Below are positions 16,785 through 26,127 of a stretch of DNA of 64,000 bases, one piece after another. The translations under genes were made by a program, and so were the position numbers. This stretch comes from JAFIEN01 sp051859505 (GTDB lineage: Bacteria > Pseudomonadota > Alphaproteobacteria > Rhodobacterales > Rhodobacteraceae): NCBI GenBank assembly GCA_051859505.1, contig JBHYFN010000007.1, positions 1 through 64,000 on the forward strand, written 5' to 3'. The notes under the pieces are model-generated. The model ran no database searches. It was given only the letters and a program-made list of their open reading frames with translations, and was not told where the DNA came from. Position 1 is the first letter of the stretch; each line of letters opens with the position of its first letter.

Positions 16785-18530
16785 ATGACCGAGGCCACTC
16801 CTTCCGGTCTCTTGCGCTGGCTCTGGAAGGGCTACCTTGCGCCACATTCCCGGCTGCTGGCCGTCGCCCTTGTCCTGATGGCCGTCGAAGGGGCGAGCCT
16901 CGGCCTTTTCGCCGCGATGGTCCAACCCATGTTCGACAGCATCTTCGTCGACGGGCGGAGCGAGGCGCTCTGGACCGTGGGCGTGGCCGTGCTGGCCATC
17001 TTCCTCGCGCGGGCGCTGACCTCTTTCGGCCACCGGGTGCTGCTGACCCGGATCAGCGAAGTCACCGCCGCGCAGCTGCGCGGCGATCTTCTGGCGCATC
17101 TGATGCGGCTGGACGGACGGTTCCACCAGGACAATCCGCCCGGACAGCTGATCGAGCGGGTGCAGGGCGATGTTTCGGCCATCAACAAGATCTGGTCGGG
17201 CGTGATCACCGGGATAGGCCGCGATCTCGTCTCGGTGGTGGCGCTTTTCGCGGTGGCGCTTGCGGTTGACTGGCGCTGGACGCTGCTGGCGCTTCTGGGC
17301 ATTCCGATCCTTGTCACCCCGGCCCTTCTGGCGCAGCGCTATGTGCGCGCCCGCGCGCGCCAGGCGCGCGAGGTTGCCGCCCGGATGTCGACCCGTCTGG
17401 ACGAGGTGTTTCACGGGCTGGAAACCGTCAAGCTGAACGCGCTGGAACGCTATCAGTCCGACCGCTACGCCCTGCTGGTGCGCGACCGGATCCGGACCGA
17501 GACCCGCTCGAGCATCGGACAGGCGGCCATCCCCTCGCTGATCGACATCATGACCGGGCTCGGCTTTCTGGCCGTCCTGTTCTACGGCGGCGCCGAGATC
17601 ATCGCCGGCAACAAGACGGTGGGGCAGTTCATGTCCTTCTTCGCCGCCATGTCCCTGGCTTTCGAGCCGTTGCGCCGGCTGGGCAATATCAGCGGCCTCT
17701 GGCAATCGGCCGCCGCCAGTATCGAGCGGATCCGGGCGATCTTTGCCATCGAGCCCACGATCACCTCGCCCGCGCGCCCCGCCCCGCTGCCCACCGGCAC
17801 GCCGGATGTCGTCTTCGAGGATGTGCATCTGTCCTATGGCGCGGCACCGGTCCTCAACGGGGTGAGTTTCCGGGCCGAACCGGGGCGCACCACCGCCCTT
17901 GTCGGCGCCTCGGGGGCGGGAAAGAGCACGATCTTCAAGGCGCTGGCCCGGCTGGTCGATGCCGATAGCGGCAGGATCACCATCGGCGGCACCCCTGTCA
18001 CCGATCTTGCCCTGCCCGATCTGCGCGGCCTTTTCAGCGTGGTGACGCAGGAGGCCGTCCTGTTCGATGAAACCCTGCGCGAGAACATCCTGCTGGGCCG
18101 CACCGATATCCCCGAAGACCGGCTGATGGAGGTGGTCGAGGCCGCCCATATCGCCGAATTCCTGCCCAAGCTGCCCGCCGGCCTTGACAGCCCGGCCGGC
18201 CCGCGCGGATCGGCCCTGTCGGGCGGACAGCGCCAGCGCATCGCCATCGCCCGGGCGCTGTTGCGGGATACGCCGATCCTCTTGCTGGACGAGGCGACCA
18301 GCGCGCTCGACCTGCGTTCGGAAGCGCTGGTGCAAGAGGCGATCGCGCGGCTGTCGACGGGCCGCACCGTCCTTGTGATCGCCCACAGGCTTTCCACCAT
18401 CCGCGAGGCGGACCATATTCTGGTGATGGACCGGGGCCGGGTCGCCGCCCGGGGCACGCATGACGAATTGATCGCCGGCGGCGGTCTTTATGCAGAGCTT
18501 GAGCGGATGCAGTTCCGCGACGCAGGGTAA
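16785..18530 (+). CDS. ABC exporter, MsbA-like (fused permease and ATPase)
   Basis: 581 residues from ATG at 16785, preceded by AAGGG at 11 bases; in-frame ATGs at 16740 and 16704 lack ribosome sites. Transmembrane domain about 1-320 with six helices; ATPase domain about 340-575 with Walker A GASGAGKST, Q-loop TQEAVLFDETLRENI, signature LSGGQRQRIAIARALL, Walker B ILLLDEATSALD and H-loop AHRLST. Overall organisation and the GHRVLLTRISEVTAAQLR segment resemble MsbA lipid-A flippases, but the family also covers other lipid and drug exporters, so substrate is not assigned. Ten bases separate it from ygfZ, so they may be cotranscribed. Confidence 0.85.
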   Translation: MTEATPSGLLRWLWKGYLAPHSRLLAVALVLMAVEGASLGLFAAMVQPMFDSIFVDGRSEALWTVGVAVLAIFLARALTSFGHRVLLTRISEVTAAQLRGDLLAHLMRLDGRFHQDNPPGQLIERVQGDVSAINKIWSGVITGIGRDLVSVVALFAVALAVDWRWTLLALLGIPILVTPALLAQRYVRARARQAREVAARMSTRLDEVFHGLETVKLNALERYQSDRYALLVRDRIRTETRSSIGQAAIPSLIDIMTGLGFLAVLFYGGAEIIAGNKTVGQFMSFFAAMSLAFEPLRRLGNISGLWQSAAASIERIRAIFAIEPTITSPARPAPLPTGTPDVVFEDVHLSYGAAPVLNGVSFRAEPGRTTALVGASGAGKSTIFKALARLVDADSGRITIGGTPVTDLALPDLRGLFSVVTQEAVLFDETLRENILLGRTDIPEDRLMEVVEAAHIAEFLPKLPAGLDSPAGPRGSALSGGQRQRIAIARALLRDTPILLLDEATSALDLRSEALVQEAIARLSTGRTVLVIAHRLSTIREADHILVMDRGRVAARGTHDELIAGGGLYAELERMQFRDAG

Positions 18531-18540
18531 GAGGTCGGGA

Positions 18541-19278
18541 ATGGGGCGCAGCGTTCTTCGGGTCGCCGGGCAGGACAGGGTCGCCTTTCTGCAGGGGCTG
18601 GTGAGCAATGACATCTCGAAGGCCACCGACAAGGGCATCGTCTATGCCGCGCTTCTGACGCCGCAGGGCAAGTATCTTGCCGATTTCCTTGTCATCGGCG
18701 AGGACGACAGCCTGCTGATCGACGTGGACGAGAGCCTTGCCGACATGCTGCAGAAGCGGCTCGGGATGTATCGCCTGCGCGCCGATGTGCGGATCGAGCC
18801 CACCGATCTGACCGTTTCGCGCGGGGTGGGGCCGGCGCCGGAGGGCGCGCTGCCCGATCCCCGTCATCCGGCGCTGGGCTGGCGGCTTTATGGCGCCCAC
18901 GATGTCAGCGAGGCTGTCGACTGGGAGGCGATCCGGGTGGCCCATCTCATCCCCGAAACGGGGATCGAGCTGGACGGCGAGACCTATATCCTCGAAGCCG
19001 GGTTCGAGCGGCTTCACGGGGTGGATTTCCGCAAGGGCTGTTATGTCGGGCAGGAAGTCACGGCGCGGATGAAGCACAAGACCGAACTGCGCAAGGGTCT
19101 TGCCCGTGTCCGGATCGAAGGGGCCGCGCCGGTGGGCACGGCGATCCTGACCGGAGAGAAGGAGGCGGGCACCCTCTTCACCCAATCGGGCGGCTACGGG
19201 ATCGCGCATCTGCGCTTTGACCGCGCCACGGGGGAGATGTCGGCCGGTCAGGCCCGGCTTTGGCGGGCAGAGGACTGA
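18541..19278 (+). CDS. ygfZ: folate-binding YgfZ family protein (iron-sulfur cluster repair)
   Basis: 245 residues from ATG at 18541. Member of the GcvT/YgfZ fold; E. coli YgfZ uses tetrahydrofolate to help maintain certain iron-sulfur enzymes such as MiaB. The invariant K-G-C-Y-x-G-Q-E motif is present as KGCYVGQEVTARMKH, preceded by FERLHGVDFR; the N-terminal FLQGLVSNDI segment is also typical. MiaB itself lies elsewhere in this window. A 15-base duplication covers the stop codon. Confidence 0.92.
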   Translation: MGRSVLRVAGQDRVAFLQGLVSNDISKATDKGIVYAALLTPQGKYLADFLVIGEDDSLLIDVDESLADMLQKRLGMYRLRADVRIEPTDLTVSRGVGPAPEGALPDPRHPALGWRLYGAHDVSEAVDWEAIRVAHLIPETGIELDGETYILEAGFERLHGVDFRKGCYVGQEVTARMKHKTELRKGLARVRIEGAAPVGTAILTGEKEAGTLFTQSGGYGIAHLRFDRATGEMSAGQARLWRAED

Positions 19279-19296
19279 CGGGCAGAGGACTGACGG
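19267..19296. repeat. 15-bp tandem duplication across the ygfZ stop codon
   Basis: GCAGAGGACTGACGG occurs twice head to tail (19267-19281, 19282-19296). The first copy encodes the last residues and TGA stop of ygfZ; the second repeats them downstream in the 3' flank. Confidence 0.9.
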
Positions 19297-19320
19297 GCCG
19301 CCTCGGGCAGACCCGCGGCC

Positions 19321-20193
19321 CTAGATCTCGGCCAGATAGGCGTAGCGCTCCGCCATCTGATCCCAGACCTCTTGCGATGCCGCGGCCAGGACGACGCCGC
19401 GCAGGATGCCCGCATCATAGGGCCTTCCGTCGATCATCCGCGCCACACCGCCGGCCCGCTGCACCGCCAGAACGCCGGCCGCATGATCCCAGGGATGCGG
19501 TTTGGGACCGGAGATCGCGAACTCGGCATGGCCCTGCGCCACGAGCCGATATTCATGACAGGCGCAGCGGAGCGAGGTGATGCGGGCGAAATCGGGAAAG
19601 CCGGTGACGATCCTTTGCTTCAGCGCCCGCGGAAACAGGCCAAGGGTGACATAGCCGTTCATCCGCTCGATCCGCGTCTCGCGCGAGGTGGAAAGCGGGG
19701 TGGGGCCCCGTTCGTCCGAGGCTGCGGACCCCGAGGTCATCGTGGCCGGGCCATCCGCTGTCGCCTCGATCCAGTCGTCGAGGATGGGGTCGAACAGCAG
19801 GGCATGGACGGGCCGGCCGCGATGAAGCACCGCGATGATCATGCCGAAAAGCGCCAGACCCTTGGTGAAATTCCAGGTGCCATCGACCGGGTCGATCACG
19901 ACGGCCCATTCCGCCGTGGCCATCTGGGCGCGCAAGGTTTCGTCCGCCGCGACGGCCTCTTCTCCGGCGACCAGGGCCTCGGGCCAGGCCTCCGAGATCT
20001 CGGCGATCATCTGCGCCTCGGCCAGGGTGTCGGCCAGCGTCACCAGATCCGCAGGGCCGGACTTGGTCGAAATCTCGTCCGCGGTCAGCCTGCGAAAGCG
20101 GGGCAGCACCTGATCCCGCCCGGCGCGCCGGGCCGCCTCGAGGATCGTCAGGCGATGCCGGGGGCTGATGGAAGGCAAAGGCCCGTCAGACAT
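19321..20193 (-). CDS. inositol-monophosphatase family phosphatase, probably histidinol-phosphatase
   Basis: 290 residues of the Mg2+-dependent, Li+-sensitive FIG/IMPase superfamily. Metal-binding motifs seen: GEEAV, IDPVDGTWNFTKG (D-P-x-D-G-T) and the C-terminal HPWDHAAGVLAVQRAGG (W-D-x-A-x-G). Several relatives in alphaproteobacteria are HisN-type histidinol phosphatases in histidine synthesis; others act on inositol phosphate, PAP or fructose bisphosphate. No his gene is adjacent, so the substrate is not decided. Converges on ygfZ with 42 bases between stops. Confidence 0.8.
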   Translation of the reverse strand: MSDGPLPSISPRHRLTILEAARRAGRDQVLPRFRRLTADEISTKSGPADLVTLADTLAEAQMIAEISEAWPEALVAGEEAVAADETLRAQMATAEWAVVIDPVDGTWNFTKGLALFGMIIAVLHRGRPVHALLFDPILDDWIEATADGPATMTSGSAASDERGPTPLSTSRETRIERMNGYVTLGLFPRALKQRIVTGFPDFARITSLRCACHEYRLVAQGHAEFAISGPKPHPWDHAAGVLAVQRAGGVARMIDGRPYDAGILRGVVLAAASQEVWDQMAERYAYLAEI

Positions 20194-20336
20194 GTAGAGA
20201 TCCTCGATTCGAAGGGCCGCAATCTGATTTGTGACCAGAATGTGGCGAAAACTTGAATGGATGGTGCCGGGGGGCTATATCTTGCCGATGGCTGACCCGC
20301 AACCTAACAAGATTTCGTTAAGACAGCCGTCAAGCC

Positions 20337-20351
20337 ATGCGCAAAGCGCAT
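20337..20351. promoter_or_regulatory. short inverted repeat upstream of the 108-residue gene
   Basis: ATGCGC-AAA-GCGCAT, a perfect 6-bp inverted repeat, about 95 bases before the start at 20447. The surrounding 250-base intergenic stretch (20194-20446) is locally AT-richer and holds no gene that I can support; it must contain the promoters of two divergent genes. Confidence 0.4.
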
Positions 20352-20446
20352 AGATGGTATGCAAAACGAGCATCCCCGAATCAGCTCGAACAGGGCATAT
20401 TCCGCAAGCCCGAGGAATCGCAAGAGCAAGACCAAAAGGAAGTCCG

Positions 20447-20773
20447 ATGAAAGATTTTGTTGATGGCACCGCGTACAACAACGAGCAGGGCAACCGCGCG
20501 CGCAAGCTTTTTGCCGCGGTGGTCCTGGCTGCGCTGGACGATGCCATCGCCGATGACAAGAAATACGGCAACGGACCGGAACAGATCGCCCGCTGGGCCC
20601 GCTCGCGCGATGGCCGCGAAGTGCTGAGCTGCGCCGGGATCGACCCGAACGAGCGTGTCGTTCAGGGGCTGATGGATTTCGTCAGCAAGGGTGTGCGCAC
20701 CTCTGTCGCCCTGTCGCGCGAGGAAAGCGAGCGTCGTCAGGCCGCGGAAGAGCAGGCCCGCGCCGCCGCCTGA
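20447..20773 (+). CDS. small conserved Rhodobacterales protein (DUF6280-like)
   Basis: 108 residues from ATG at 20447 with AAAAGGAAG in front. All-helical soluble protein beginning MKDFVDGTAYNNEQGNRARK; a conserved stretch LDDAIADDKKYGNGPEQIAR is followed by WARSRDGREVLSCAGIDPNE. I recognise it as a small family strongly conserved in this order, catalogued as DUF6280 if memory is right; no function is known. No signal peptide, membrane helix or metal motif. Monocistronic, 138 bases ahead of cobQ. Confidence 0.8.
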   Translation: MKDFVDGTAYNNEQGNRARKLFAAVVLAALDDAIADDKKYGNGPEQIARWARSRDGREVLSCAGIDPNERVVQGLMDFVSKGVRTSVALSREESERRQAAEEQARAAA

Positions 20774-20910
20774 GCCTGTCGACCCCCATCGTGACTTGCG
20801 CGGCTCTTTCGGGGGCCGCGTTTTTCGTTGACGGCCCGATGGGGCCCGATGGGGACGGTACCCGAAACGACCGTCCCTCCGGGGCAAGGGCCGAAACGCG
20901 GAGAGCCCGC

Positions 20911-22374
20911 TTGACCAGAGCGATCATGATCCAGGGCGCCGGGTCCAATGTCGGCAAATCCCTGCTGGTGGCCGGGCTGGCACGCGCCTGCCTGCGGCGC
21001 GGCCTCTCGGTCGCGCCGTTCAAGCCGCAGAACATGTCGAACAACGCCGCCGTCACCCTCGACGGGGGCGAGATCGGCCGCGCCCAGGCGCTTCAGGCCC
21101 GTGCCGCCGGGCTGGATCCGCTGATCGACATGAACCCCGTCCTGCTCAAGCCCGAATCCGAGACCGGCGCGCAGGTCATCGTGCAGGGCCGCCGCTTCGC
21201 CACATTGAAGGCGCGGGACTATGGCCGGCAGAAAGCCAGCCTGCTGCCCGCCGTGCTGGACAGCTTTCACCGGCTGGCGCGGGGGCGCGACCTTGTGATC
21301 GTGGAAGGCGCGGGCAGCCCGGCCGAGGTCAATCTGCGTGCCGGCGACATCGCCAACATGGGCTTTGCCCGCGCCGCCGGCGTGCCGGTCGTGCTGGCCG
21401 GCGATATCGACCGGGGCGGGGTGATCGCGCAGCTGGTGGGCACAAAAGCCGTGCTGGACCCCGACGATCTTGCGCTGGTCCGGGGCTTTCTGATCAACAA
21501 GTTCCGCGGCGATCCCACGCTCTTTGACGAGGGCATGCGGATCATCACCGCGCGCACCGGCTGGGCCGCCCTGGGCATCCTGCCCTGGTTCGCCGAGGCC
21601 TGGCGCCTGCCGGCCGAGGATGTGATGGAGATCGCCAGCCGCCCCGGCGGCCCGATCCGGATCGCCGTTCCCAGGCTGAACCGGATCGCCAATTTCGACG
21701 ATCTGGACCCGCTCTCGACCGATCCGCAGGTCAGCGTCGAGATCGTGGAACAGGGCCGCGCCCTGCCCGGCGATGCGGATCTGATCCTGCTTCCCGGATC
21801 GAAGAACACGATTGCGGACCTCGCGCATTTCCGGGCGCAGGGCTGGGATATCGACCTTCTGGCCCATAGGCGGCGCGGGGGGCGGGTGCTGGGCATCTGC
21901 GGCGGCTATCAGATGCTGGGCCAGTGGATCGACGATCCCGAGGGGCTGGAAGGGGCGCCCGGGCGGGTGGCGGGGCTTGGCCTTCTGGATGTGGAGACGG
22001 TGCTGCATCCCGAAAAGCGCCTTGCCCTGTCGCAGGCCTTCTTCCGGCCGACCGGCGATGCGGTTGCGGGTTACGAAATCCACCTCGGGCGCACGACGGG
22101 GCCGGACACGGAGCGGGCCTGGCTGACGGTCGATGGCAGGGGCGAAGGGGCGGCCTCGCCCGACGGGCGGGTGCGGGGCTGCTATCTGCACGGTCTGTTC
22201 AGCGCCGATGCCTTCCGGGCGGCCTTTCTGGCCGAGCTTGGCTCCACCGCGCCGGTGATCGCCTATGAGGATCAGGTCGAGGACACGCTCGACCGCCTTG
22301 CCGCGCATCTGGAAGAGAACCTCGATCTTGACGCGCTGCTGGCTCTGGCAGAAAGCGTGGGGCCGCCGGCCTAG
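20911..22374 (+). CDS. cobQ: cobyric acid synthase
   Basis: Glutamine-dependent amidation of four side chains of adenosylcobyrinic a,c-diamide, an ATP-using step of cobalamin synthesis. 487 residues from TTG at 20911 with GGAGA just ahead, giving MTRAIMIQGAGSNVGKS; ATG at 20926 is the alternative. N-terminal P-loop domain (GAGSNVGKS, FKPQNMSNNAAVT), bridging region with GDIDRGGVIAQLVGT, and class I amidotransferase domain with LLPGSKNTIADL, catalytic Cys in LGICGGYQMLG, and C-terminal HGLFSADAFR. No other cob gene is in the window. Confidence 0.95.
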   Translation: MTRAIMIQGAGSNVGKSLLVAGLARACLRRGLSVAPFKPQNMSNNAAVTLDGGEIGRAQALQARAAGLDPLIDMNPVLLKPESETGAQVIVQGRRFATLKARDYGRQKASLLPAVLDSFHRLARGRDLVIVEGAGSPAEVNLRAGDIANMGFARAAGVPVVLAGDIDRGGVIAQLVGTKAVLDPDDLALVRGFLINKFRGDPTLFDEGMRIITARTGWAALGILPWFAEAWRLPAEDVMEIASRPGGPIRIAVPRLNRIANFDDLDPLSTDPQVSVEIVEQGRALPGDADLILLPGSKNTIADLAHFRAQGWDIDLLAHRRRGGRVLGICGGYQMLGQWIDDPEGLEGAPGRVAGLGLLDVETVLHPEKRLALSQAFFRPTGDAVAGYEIHLGRTTGPDTERAWLTVDGRGEGAASPDGRVRGCYLHGLFSADAFRAAFLAELGSTAPVIAYEDQVEDTLDRLAAHLEENLDLDALLALAESVGPPA

Positions 22375-22400
22375 CCACCCGGCCCAACCCAGCCCCGGCC

Positions 22401-23654
22401 CTAACCCTGTTCGGCCTCGCTGAGGATGCGGTTGATCTCGCGGCGGACGAGGCGGCGGACGTTATGGGTGATGCGTTCGCCCAGCGCGCCTTGCAGCTCT
22501 TGCCGCAGCACCTGCAGGACCAGTTCGCGCAACAGCTCTTCATCCGGCAGGCCGGTGGGCGCGGCAGAGGCGGCAAGGGCCGCGTCCAGTTCGGCGTAAG
22601 CCTCTTCCTCGACCAGCGGGTTTACCCGGGCGCGGCTGCTGTGGAAGGCAAAGGCCGGGTCGTCCGGGTCTGTTGCATCTTCTTCGGGCGGGACCGCCAG
22701 ATCGGGCGACAGCGCAAGCGGGGCTGCCTTGCGCGAGCGGAAGATCGGGGTGGTCGCGCCCTGTTCGGCCTCTTGCCGTGCGGCGGTCCAGTCCATGACC
22801 GGCACGGCCTCGCTGCCGTCGGGTTCCCAATCGTCGGCGGCCCGTTCCGTCGCGGCCTCGATCTCGGCGGCCAGTTCGGCCGCGCGCACTTCGGAGGGGC
22901 CACCGGCAGATTCGACGAGGGCCGCCCCTGATGTGCCGTCAGTGGCAGCAGCCGAAGGGTCTTCGGAAGAGGCAGGGTCCGCGGAAGCAGGGTCCGTGGA
23001 AGCAGGGTCCGCGTTCTGGGGGCCGGGCAGATCCTGAAGTGCCGCCCCCTCGACCGTCGAGTATTCGGGCGAGAATTCGGGCGAGAATTCGGGCGAGACG
23101 GGGGGCACGGATCCGGTCGCTTCGTCGTGGGACGTCCGGGGCAGGAAATCGAACGGCAGGTCCGAGGCGAAGGCGGCCTGCTCGGCCTCTGCGGACTCGG
23201 GTGCGGTCGGGTCGAACAAGGTCGGATCGGCGGCGACCATGCCGCCCGGGATTTCACCGTCGTCGGCTGCGGAGGGTGCCGCCTCTGCCCCAGCCTGCAC
23301 CTGCGCGGCCTGCACCTGCGCGGCCTGCGGCTCCTCATCCGCGCCGCCTTCGTCGGGGAGGGAGATACGGAAATCGGGGGTCAGCACCAGCTTGCCCGGC
23401 GTCACAGGCAGTTCACCCGTATCCGCCACATCACCCGCATCCGGCGCATCGGGCATTTCCGGCGCATCGGCCGCTACCGGCACATCGGGCGCCCCATTGG
23501 CAGCAGGCGAGAGGGCTTGCGCCGTCATCGGTTCCCGGTTGGCGCCCTTGATCGGCACGACCCGTGCCGTCCCGGTCGACGCGCCGTCGGACACCAGCCT
23601 GCGGATGGCCGAAAGCACATCCTCGATTTCGACATTGGTGACCCTGTCGGACAT
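22401..23654 (-). CDS. PopZ-like polar scaffold candidate: conserved ends, long acidic disordered middle
   Basis: 417 residues. The N-terminus EIEDVLSAIRRLVSD resembles the short helix EEILASIRRIISED of Caulobacter PopZ, and the C-terminus has a helical pair LLRELVLQVLRQELQGAL then RITHNVRRLVRREINRIL that resembles PopZ oligomerisation helices. Between them about 340 residues are rich in Pro, Ala, Glu and Asp with in-frame micro-repeats (SPEF, DPAS, AAQVQ). No signal peptide or membrane helix. PopZ forms polar condensates that anchor chromosome origins. The match is by eye and limited to the ends, so a generic DUF2497-type protein is the safe call. Convergent with cobQ, divergent from nothing close. 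Confidence 0.6.
   Translation of the reverse strand: MSDRVTNVEIEDVLSAIRRLVSDGASTGTARVVPIKGANREPMTAQALSPAANGAPDVPVAADAPEMPDAPDAGDVADTGELPVTPGKLVLTPDFRISLPDEGGADEEPQAAQVQAAQVQAGAEAAPSAADDGEIPGGMVAADPTLFDPTAPESAEAEQAAFASDLPFDFLPRTSHDEATGSVPPVSPEFSPEFSPEYSTVEGAALQDLPGPQNADPASTDPASADPASSEDPSAAATDGTSGAALVESAGGPSEVRAAELAAEIEAATERAADDWEPDGSEAVPVMDWTAARQEAEQGATTPIFRSRKAAPLALSPDLAVPPEEDATDPDDPAFAFHSSRARVNPLVEEEAYAELDAALAASAAPTGLPDEELLRELVLQVLRQELQGALGERITHNVRRLVRREINRILSEAEQG
22972..23322. repeat. three in-frame tandem micro-repeats in the disordered region
   Basis: Inside the PopZ-like gene: 15-bp units GCAGGGTCCGCGGAA at 22972-23013 (nearly three copies, coding DPAS repeats), 12-bp units ATTCGGGCGAGA at 23063-23098 (three copies, SPEF repeats) and 15-bp units GCCTGCACCTGCGCG at 23293-23322 (two copies, AAQVQ repeats). 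All keep the reading frame. Confidence 0.9.
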
Positions 23655-23753
23655 TCTGCTACCTGTCTTGCCTCGACCGCAGTCTAGCGCCTAAGCGGTT
23701 CTGTCACAACCGATAGCAGGGATTTGAGCGAGTTGACCGCCAGCCCTGTCCGA

Positions 23754-25193
23754 TCAGTTGCCCCCGATCGCGCGCAACACCCGGTCCAGCGCCTCGCCCT
23801 GTTCCGAACGGATCGTCGGCGCGCCTTCGACAAGGGTATAATAGGCGTTGGGGTCATAGATCTGCACCCGAAGGTTCAGGTTCTGCGCCGTCAGAAGGCC
23901 CATCGCGGCCAGCACGCTGTAGCTGGCGATCGTCTCGTCCACCTGGGCCGAGATCAGATTGGCCCGCGCATTCAGCAACTCCTGCTCGGCGTTCAGAACG
24001 TCAAGCGTGGTGCGCGCGCCAAGGGCGGCCTCTTCCCGAATCCCTTCGAAGGCGACGGTCGCGGCCCGGACCTGACGCTCTGACGCCTCGATCCCGGCCC
24101 GGGCGACCTGCAGGAAGGCAAAGGCATTGCCGACATTCTGATCCACCGACTGCGCCGTCACCAGAAGCGCGGCCCGCGCGGCGTCGCGGCGTGCCATGAA
24201 CTGCCGCACCTGGGCCGAAAGCCGCCCGCCCTGATAGATCGGCCCGCCCACCTGCAGCCCGATCTGGGCGCCGGCATCCAGATCCTCGTTCAGCCCGACC
24301 TGCCCCGTGAGCGAGATCGACGGCCCCATCGCCGCCTCGGCCCGCAGGATGCCCAGCTCGGCCGCGGTCACGGCATGCTGGGCCTGCAGGATCGAGGGAT
24401 GGGTCCGCTGCGCGATTGCCTTGGCCTCGGCCACGGACTGGGTGATGCGGGCCGGGCCGGCCGACTGAAGATTGCCCGGAGCGCGGCCGACCGCGGCGCG
24501 AAACTCCTCGATGGCGCGGACAAGCCCGCCCTCTTCGGCGGCCAGCTGGCTGCGGGCGGCGGCCAGGCGCGCCTCGGCCAGGGCAACATCGGTCCGCGTG
24601 ACCTCGCCCACCTCGAACCGGTCTTGCGCCGCGCGCAATTCCTGGGTGATCAGGCGAACGTTGTTCTGCCGCAGCGCCACGAATTCGGTCGCGCGGCGCA
24701 CATCCATATAGGCCTGCACGATGCGCAGAAGCACCTGTTGCTCGACCCCCAGCAGCGATTGCCGGGTTCCAAGAACGGTCTCTTTCTGGGCCTCGATGGC
24801 GAACTGGGTCTGGCCGCCGTCATAAAGCGTCAGATTCGCGCTGAGCGAGACATTGGCCGCCAGCTGCGACTCGCCGATCGAGATCGAGGCGAAGGGCGAA
24901 CCCGGATAGGTCAGCGTGGCCTGCGCCGCCCAGTTGATCACCGGCATCAGCGAGGCGACGGCAATGGCCACATCCTCGTCGGCGGCGCGCAGCAGCGCGC
25001 GGTTCTGTTCCAGCAGGCCGCTGTTTTCATAGCCATGCGCCAGCGCATCGGCGAGCGTCTCGGCCGATGGGGCCGTGGCCGTCAGCGCTCCGGCAAGGAG
25101 ACCTGCAGTAACAAGACCGAACGGACGCGCCAGCCAGCGCCAGGACCCTGCGGTTTGCGTCTCATGTCGTGTCAGACCGAAAAATCCCGCCAT
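23754..25193 (-). CDS. tolC: TolC-family outer-membrane channel
   Basis: 479 residues from ATG at 25193, with GGAGCGGAGCAGG ahead. After an N-terminal signal region (hydrophobic FGLVTAGLLAGALTATAPSA, cleaved before ETLADAL) come two OEP repeats forming the trimeric channel. Seen: LADALAHGYENSGLLEQNRA, the coiled-coil segments VTRTDVALAEARLAAARSQL and ARTTLDVLNAEQELLNAR, and SYSVLAAMGLLTAQNL near the end, all typical of TolC in alphaproteobacteria. Partners (membrane fusion protein, pump) are not adjacent. It probably follows the Pcm-type gene in one transcript (70-base gap). Confidence 0.93.
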   Translation of the reverse strand: MAGFFGLTRHETQTAGSWRWLARPFGLVTAGLLAGALTATAPSAETLADALAHGYENSGLLEQNRALLRAADEDVAIAVASLMPVINWAAQATLTYPGSPFASISIGESQLAANVSLSANLTLYDGGQTQFAIEAQKETVLGTRQSLLGVEQQVLLRIVQAYMDVRRATEFVALRQNNVRLITQELRAAQDRFEVGEVTRTDVALAEARLAAARSQLAAEEGGLVRAIEEFRAAVGRAPGNLQSAGPARITQSVAEAKAIAQRTHPSILQAQHAVTAAELGILRAEAAMGPSISLTGQVGLNEDLDAGAQIGLQVGGPIYQGGRLSAQVRQFMARRDAARAALLVTAQSVDQNVGNAFAFLQVARAGIEASERQVRAATVAFEGIREEAALGARTTLDVLNAEQELLNARANLISAQVDETIASYSVLAAMGLLTAQNLNLRVQIYDPNAYYTLVEGAPTIRSEQGEALDRVLRAIGGN

Positions 25194-25263
25194 CCTGCTC
25201 CGCTCCCTGTTTCGACAGGCCCGACTGCGCGCCTCGCGCCTGCGCTGTCCCGGCAAAGCCCGA

Positions 25264-25917
25264 TCAGAACTGAAACTCTCTCACCCTCTCGAAACCGGGC
25301 ACGACCGGGGCGCCGGCATTGAAAGCATAGCGCCACGAGACCCTTTCACCAGACTTCACCCCTATCCTCGCAACCCCGAGCGCACCTTCCTCGACAAAGA
25401 TGGCTGCAATGCGTCCGCCGTCCTGAAGCTGGGCAAGGATCGCCTCGGGAATGACCTCGACGCCACCCTCGATCACGATCACGTCGAAGGGCCCGCTCTT
25501 GGCAGAGCCTTCGGCAAGGGGGCCGGTCATCACGGCGGCGGTGTCGACGCCCTGTTCGGACAGGATCGACTGCGCCCGATCGGCGCGGTCGGCATCGTCT
25601 TCCAGCGCGACGACGAAAGAGGTCAGCCGCGCCAGAACGGCGGTCGAATAGCCCAGGCCACAGCCGATATCGAGCACGACATCATCGGGCCGCAGGTCCA
25701 GCGCATCGAGGATCTTGGCGAAGCTGCGCGGATCGAGAAGCGTCCGGCCGCCGATATCGAGGTTCTCGCCGATATAGGCCGCCTCGCGCAGGGGCTGCGG
25801 CACATAGGCCTCGCGCGGCACGGCGAGCATCGCCTCGATGATCGGGAATTTCGTGACATCCGAGGGCCGCACCTGCGTGTCGACCATCATCCTGCGCCGG
25901 GTTTCAAAATCAGCCAC
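25264..25917 (-). CDS. pcm: protein-L-isoaspartate O-methyltransferase family protein
   Basis: 217 residues from GTG at 25917 (VADFETRRRMMVDTQVRPSD); an upstream ATG at 25959 is possible but homologues begin near the GTG. SAM-binding motif I is DIGCGLGYSTAVLARL, with the preceding GENLDIGGRTLLDPRSFAK loop typical of PCMT. The enzyme family methylates isoaspartyl residues for repair; this short Rhodobacterales type sits directly upstream of tolC, a conserved arrangement as I recall it, and its real substrate is unproven. Confidence 0.86.
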   Translation of the reverse strand: MADFETRRRMMVDTQVRPSDVTKFPIIEAMLAVPREAYVPQPLREAAYIGENLDIGGRTLLDPRSFAKILDALDLRPDDVVLDIGCGLGYSTAVLARLTSFVVALEDDADRADRAQSILSEQGVDTAAVMTGPLAEGSAKSGPFDVIVIEGGVEVIPEAILAQLQDGGRIAAIFVEEGALGVARIGVKSGERVSWRYAFNAGAPVVPGFERVREFQF

Positions 25918-26127
25918 GTGCCAAGTCCGCCTGCCAAGTCCGTCTGAACGATCGTTCATCCGCTGATGCCATAACACAATGACTTGGGCAACGGCTCTTC
26001 GCGAGACGGGGCGGTTTCGCGAAAGCCGCAGATGTGCTATGGTCGCTGTTAAGCTTTCGTGAAGGGTTAGTGGTCCAGACTTGGCAGCGGGGAGACAGCT
26101 TCCCGCAACTGGGAAAGGCTTGGGCTA

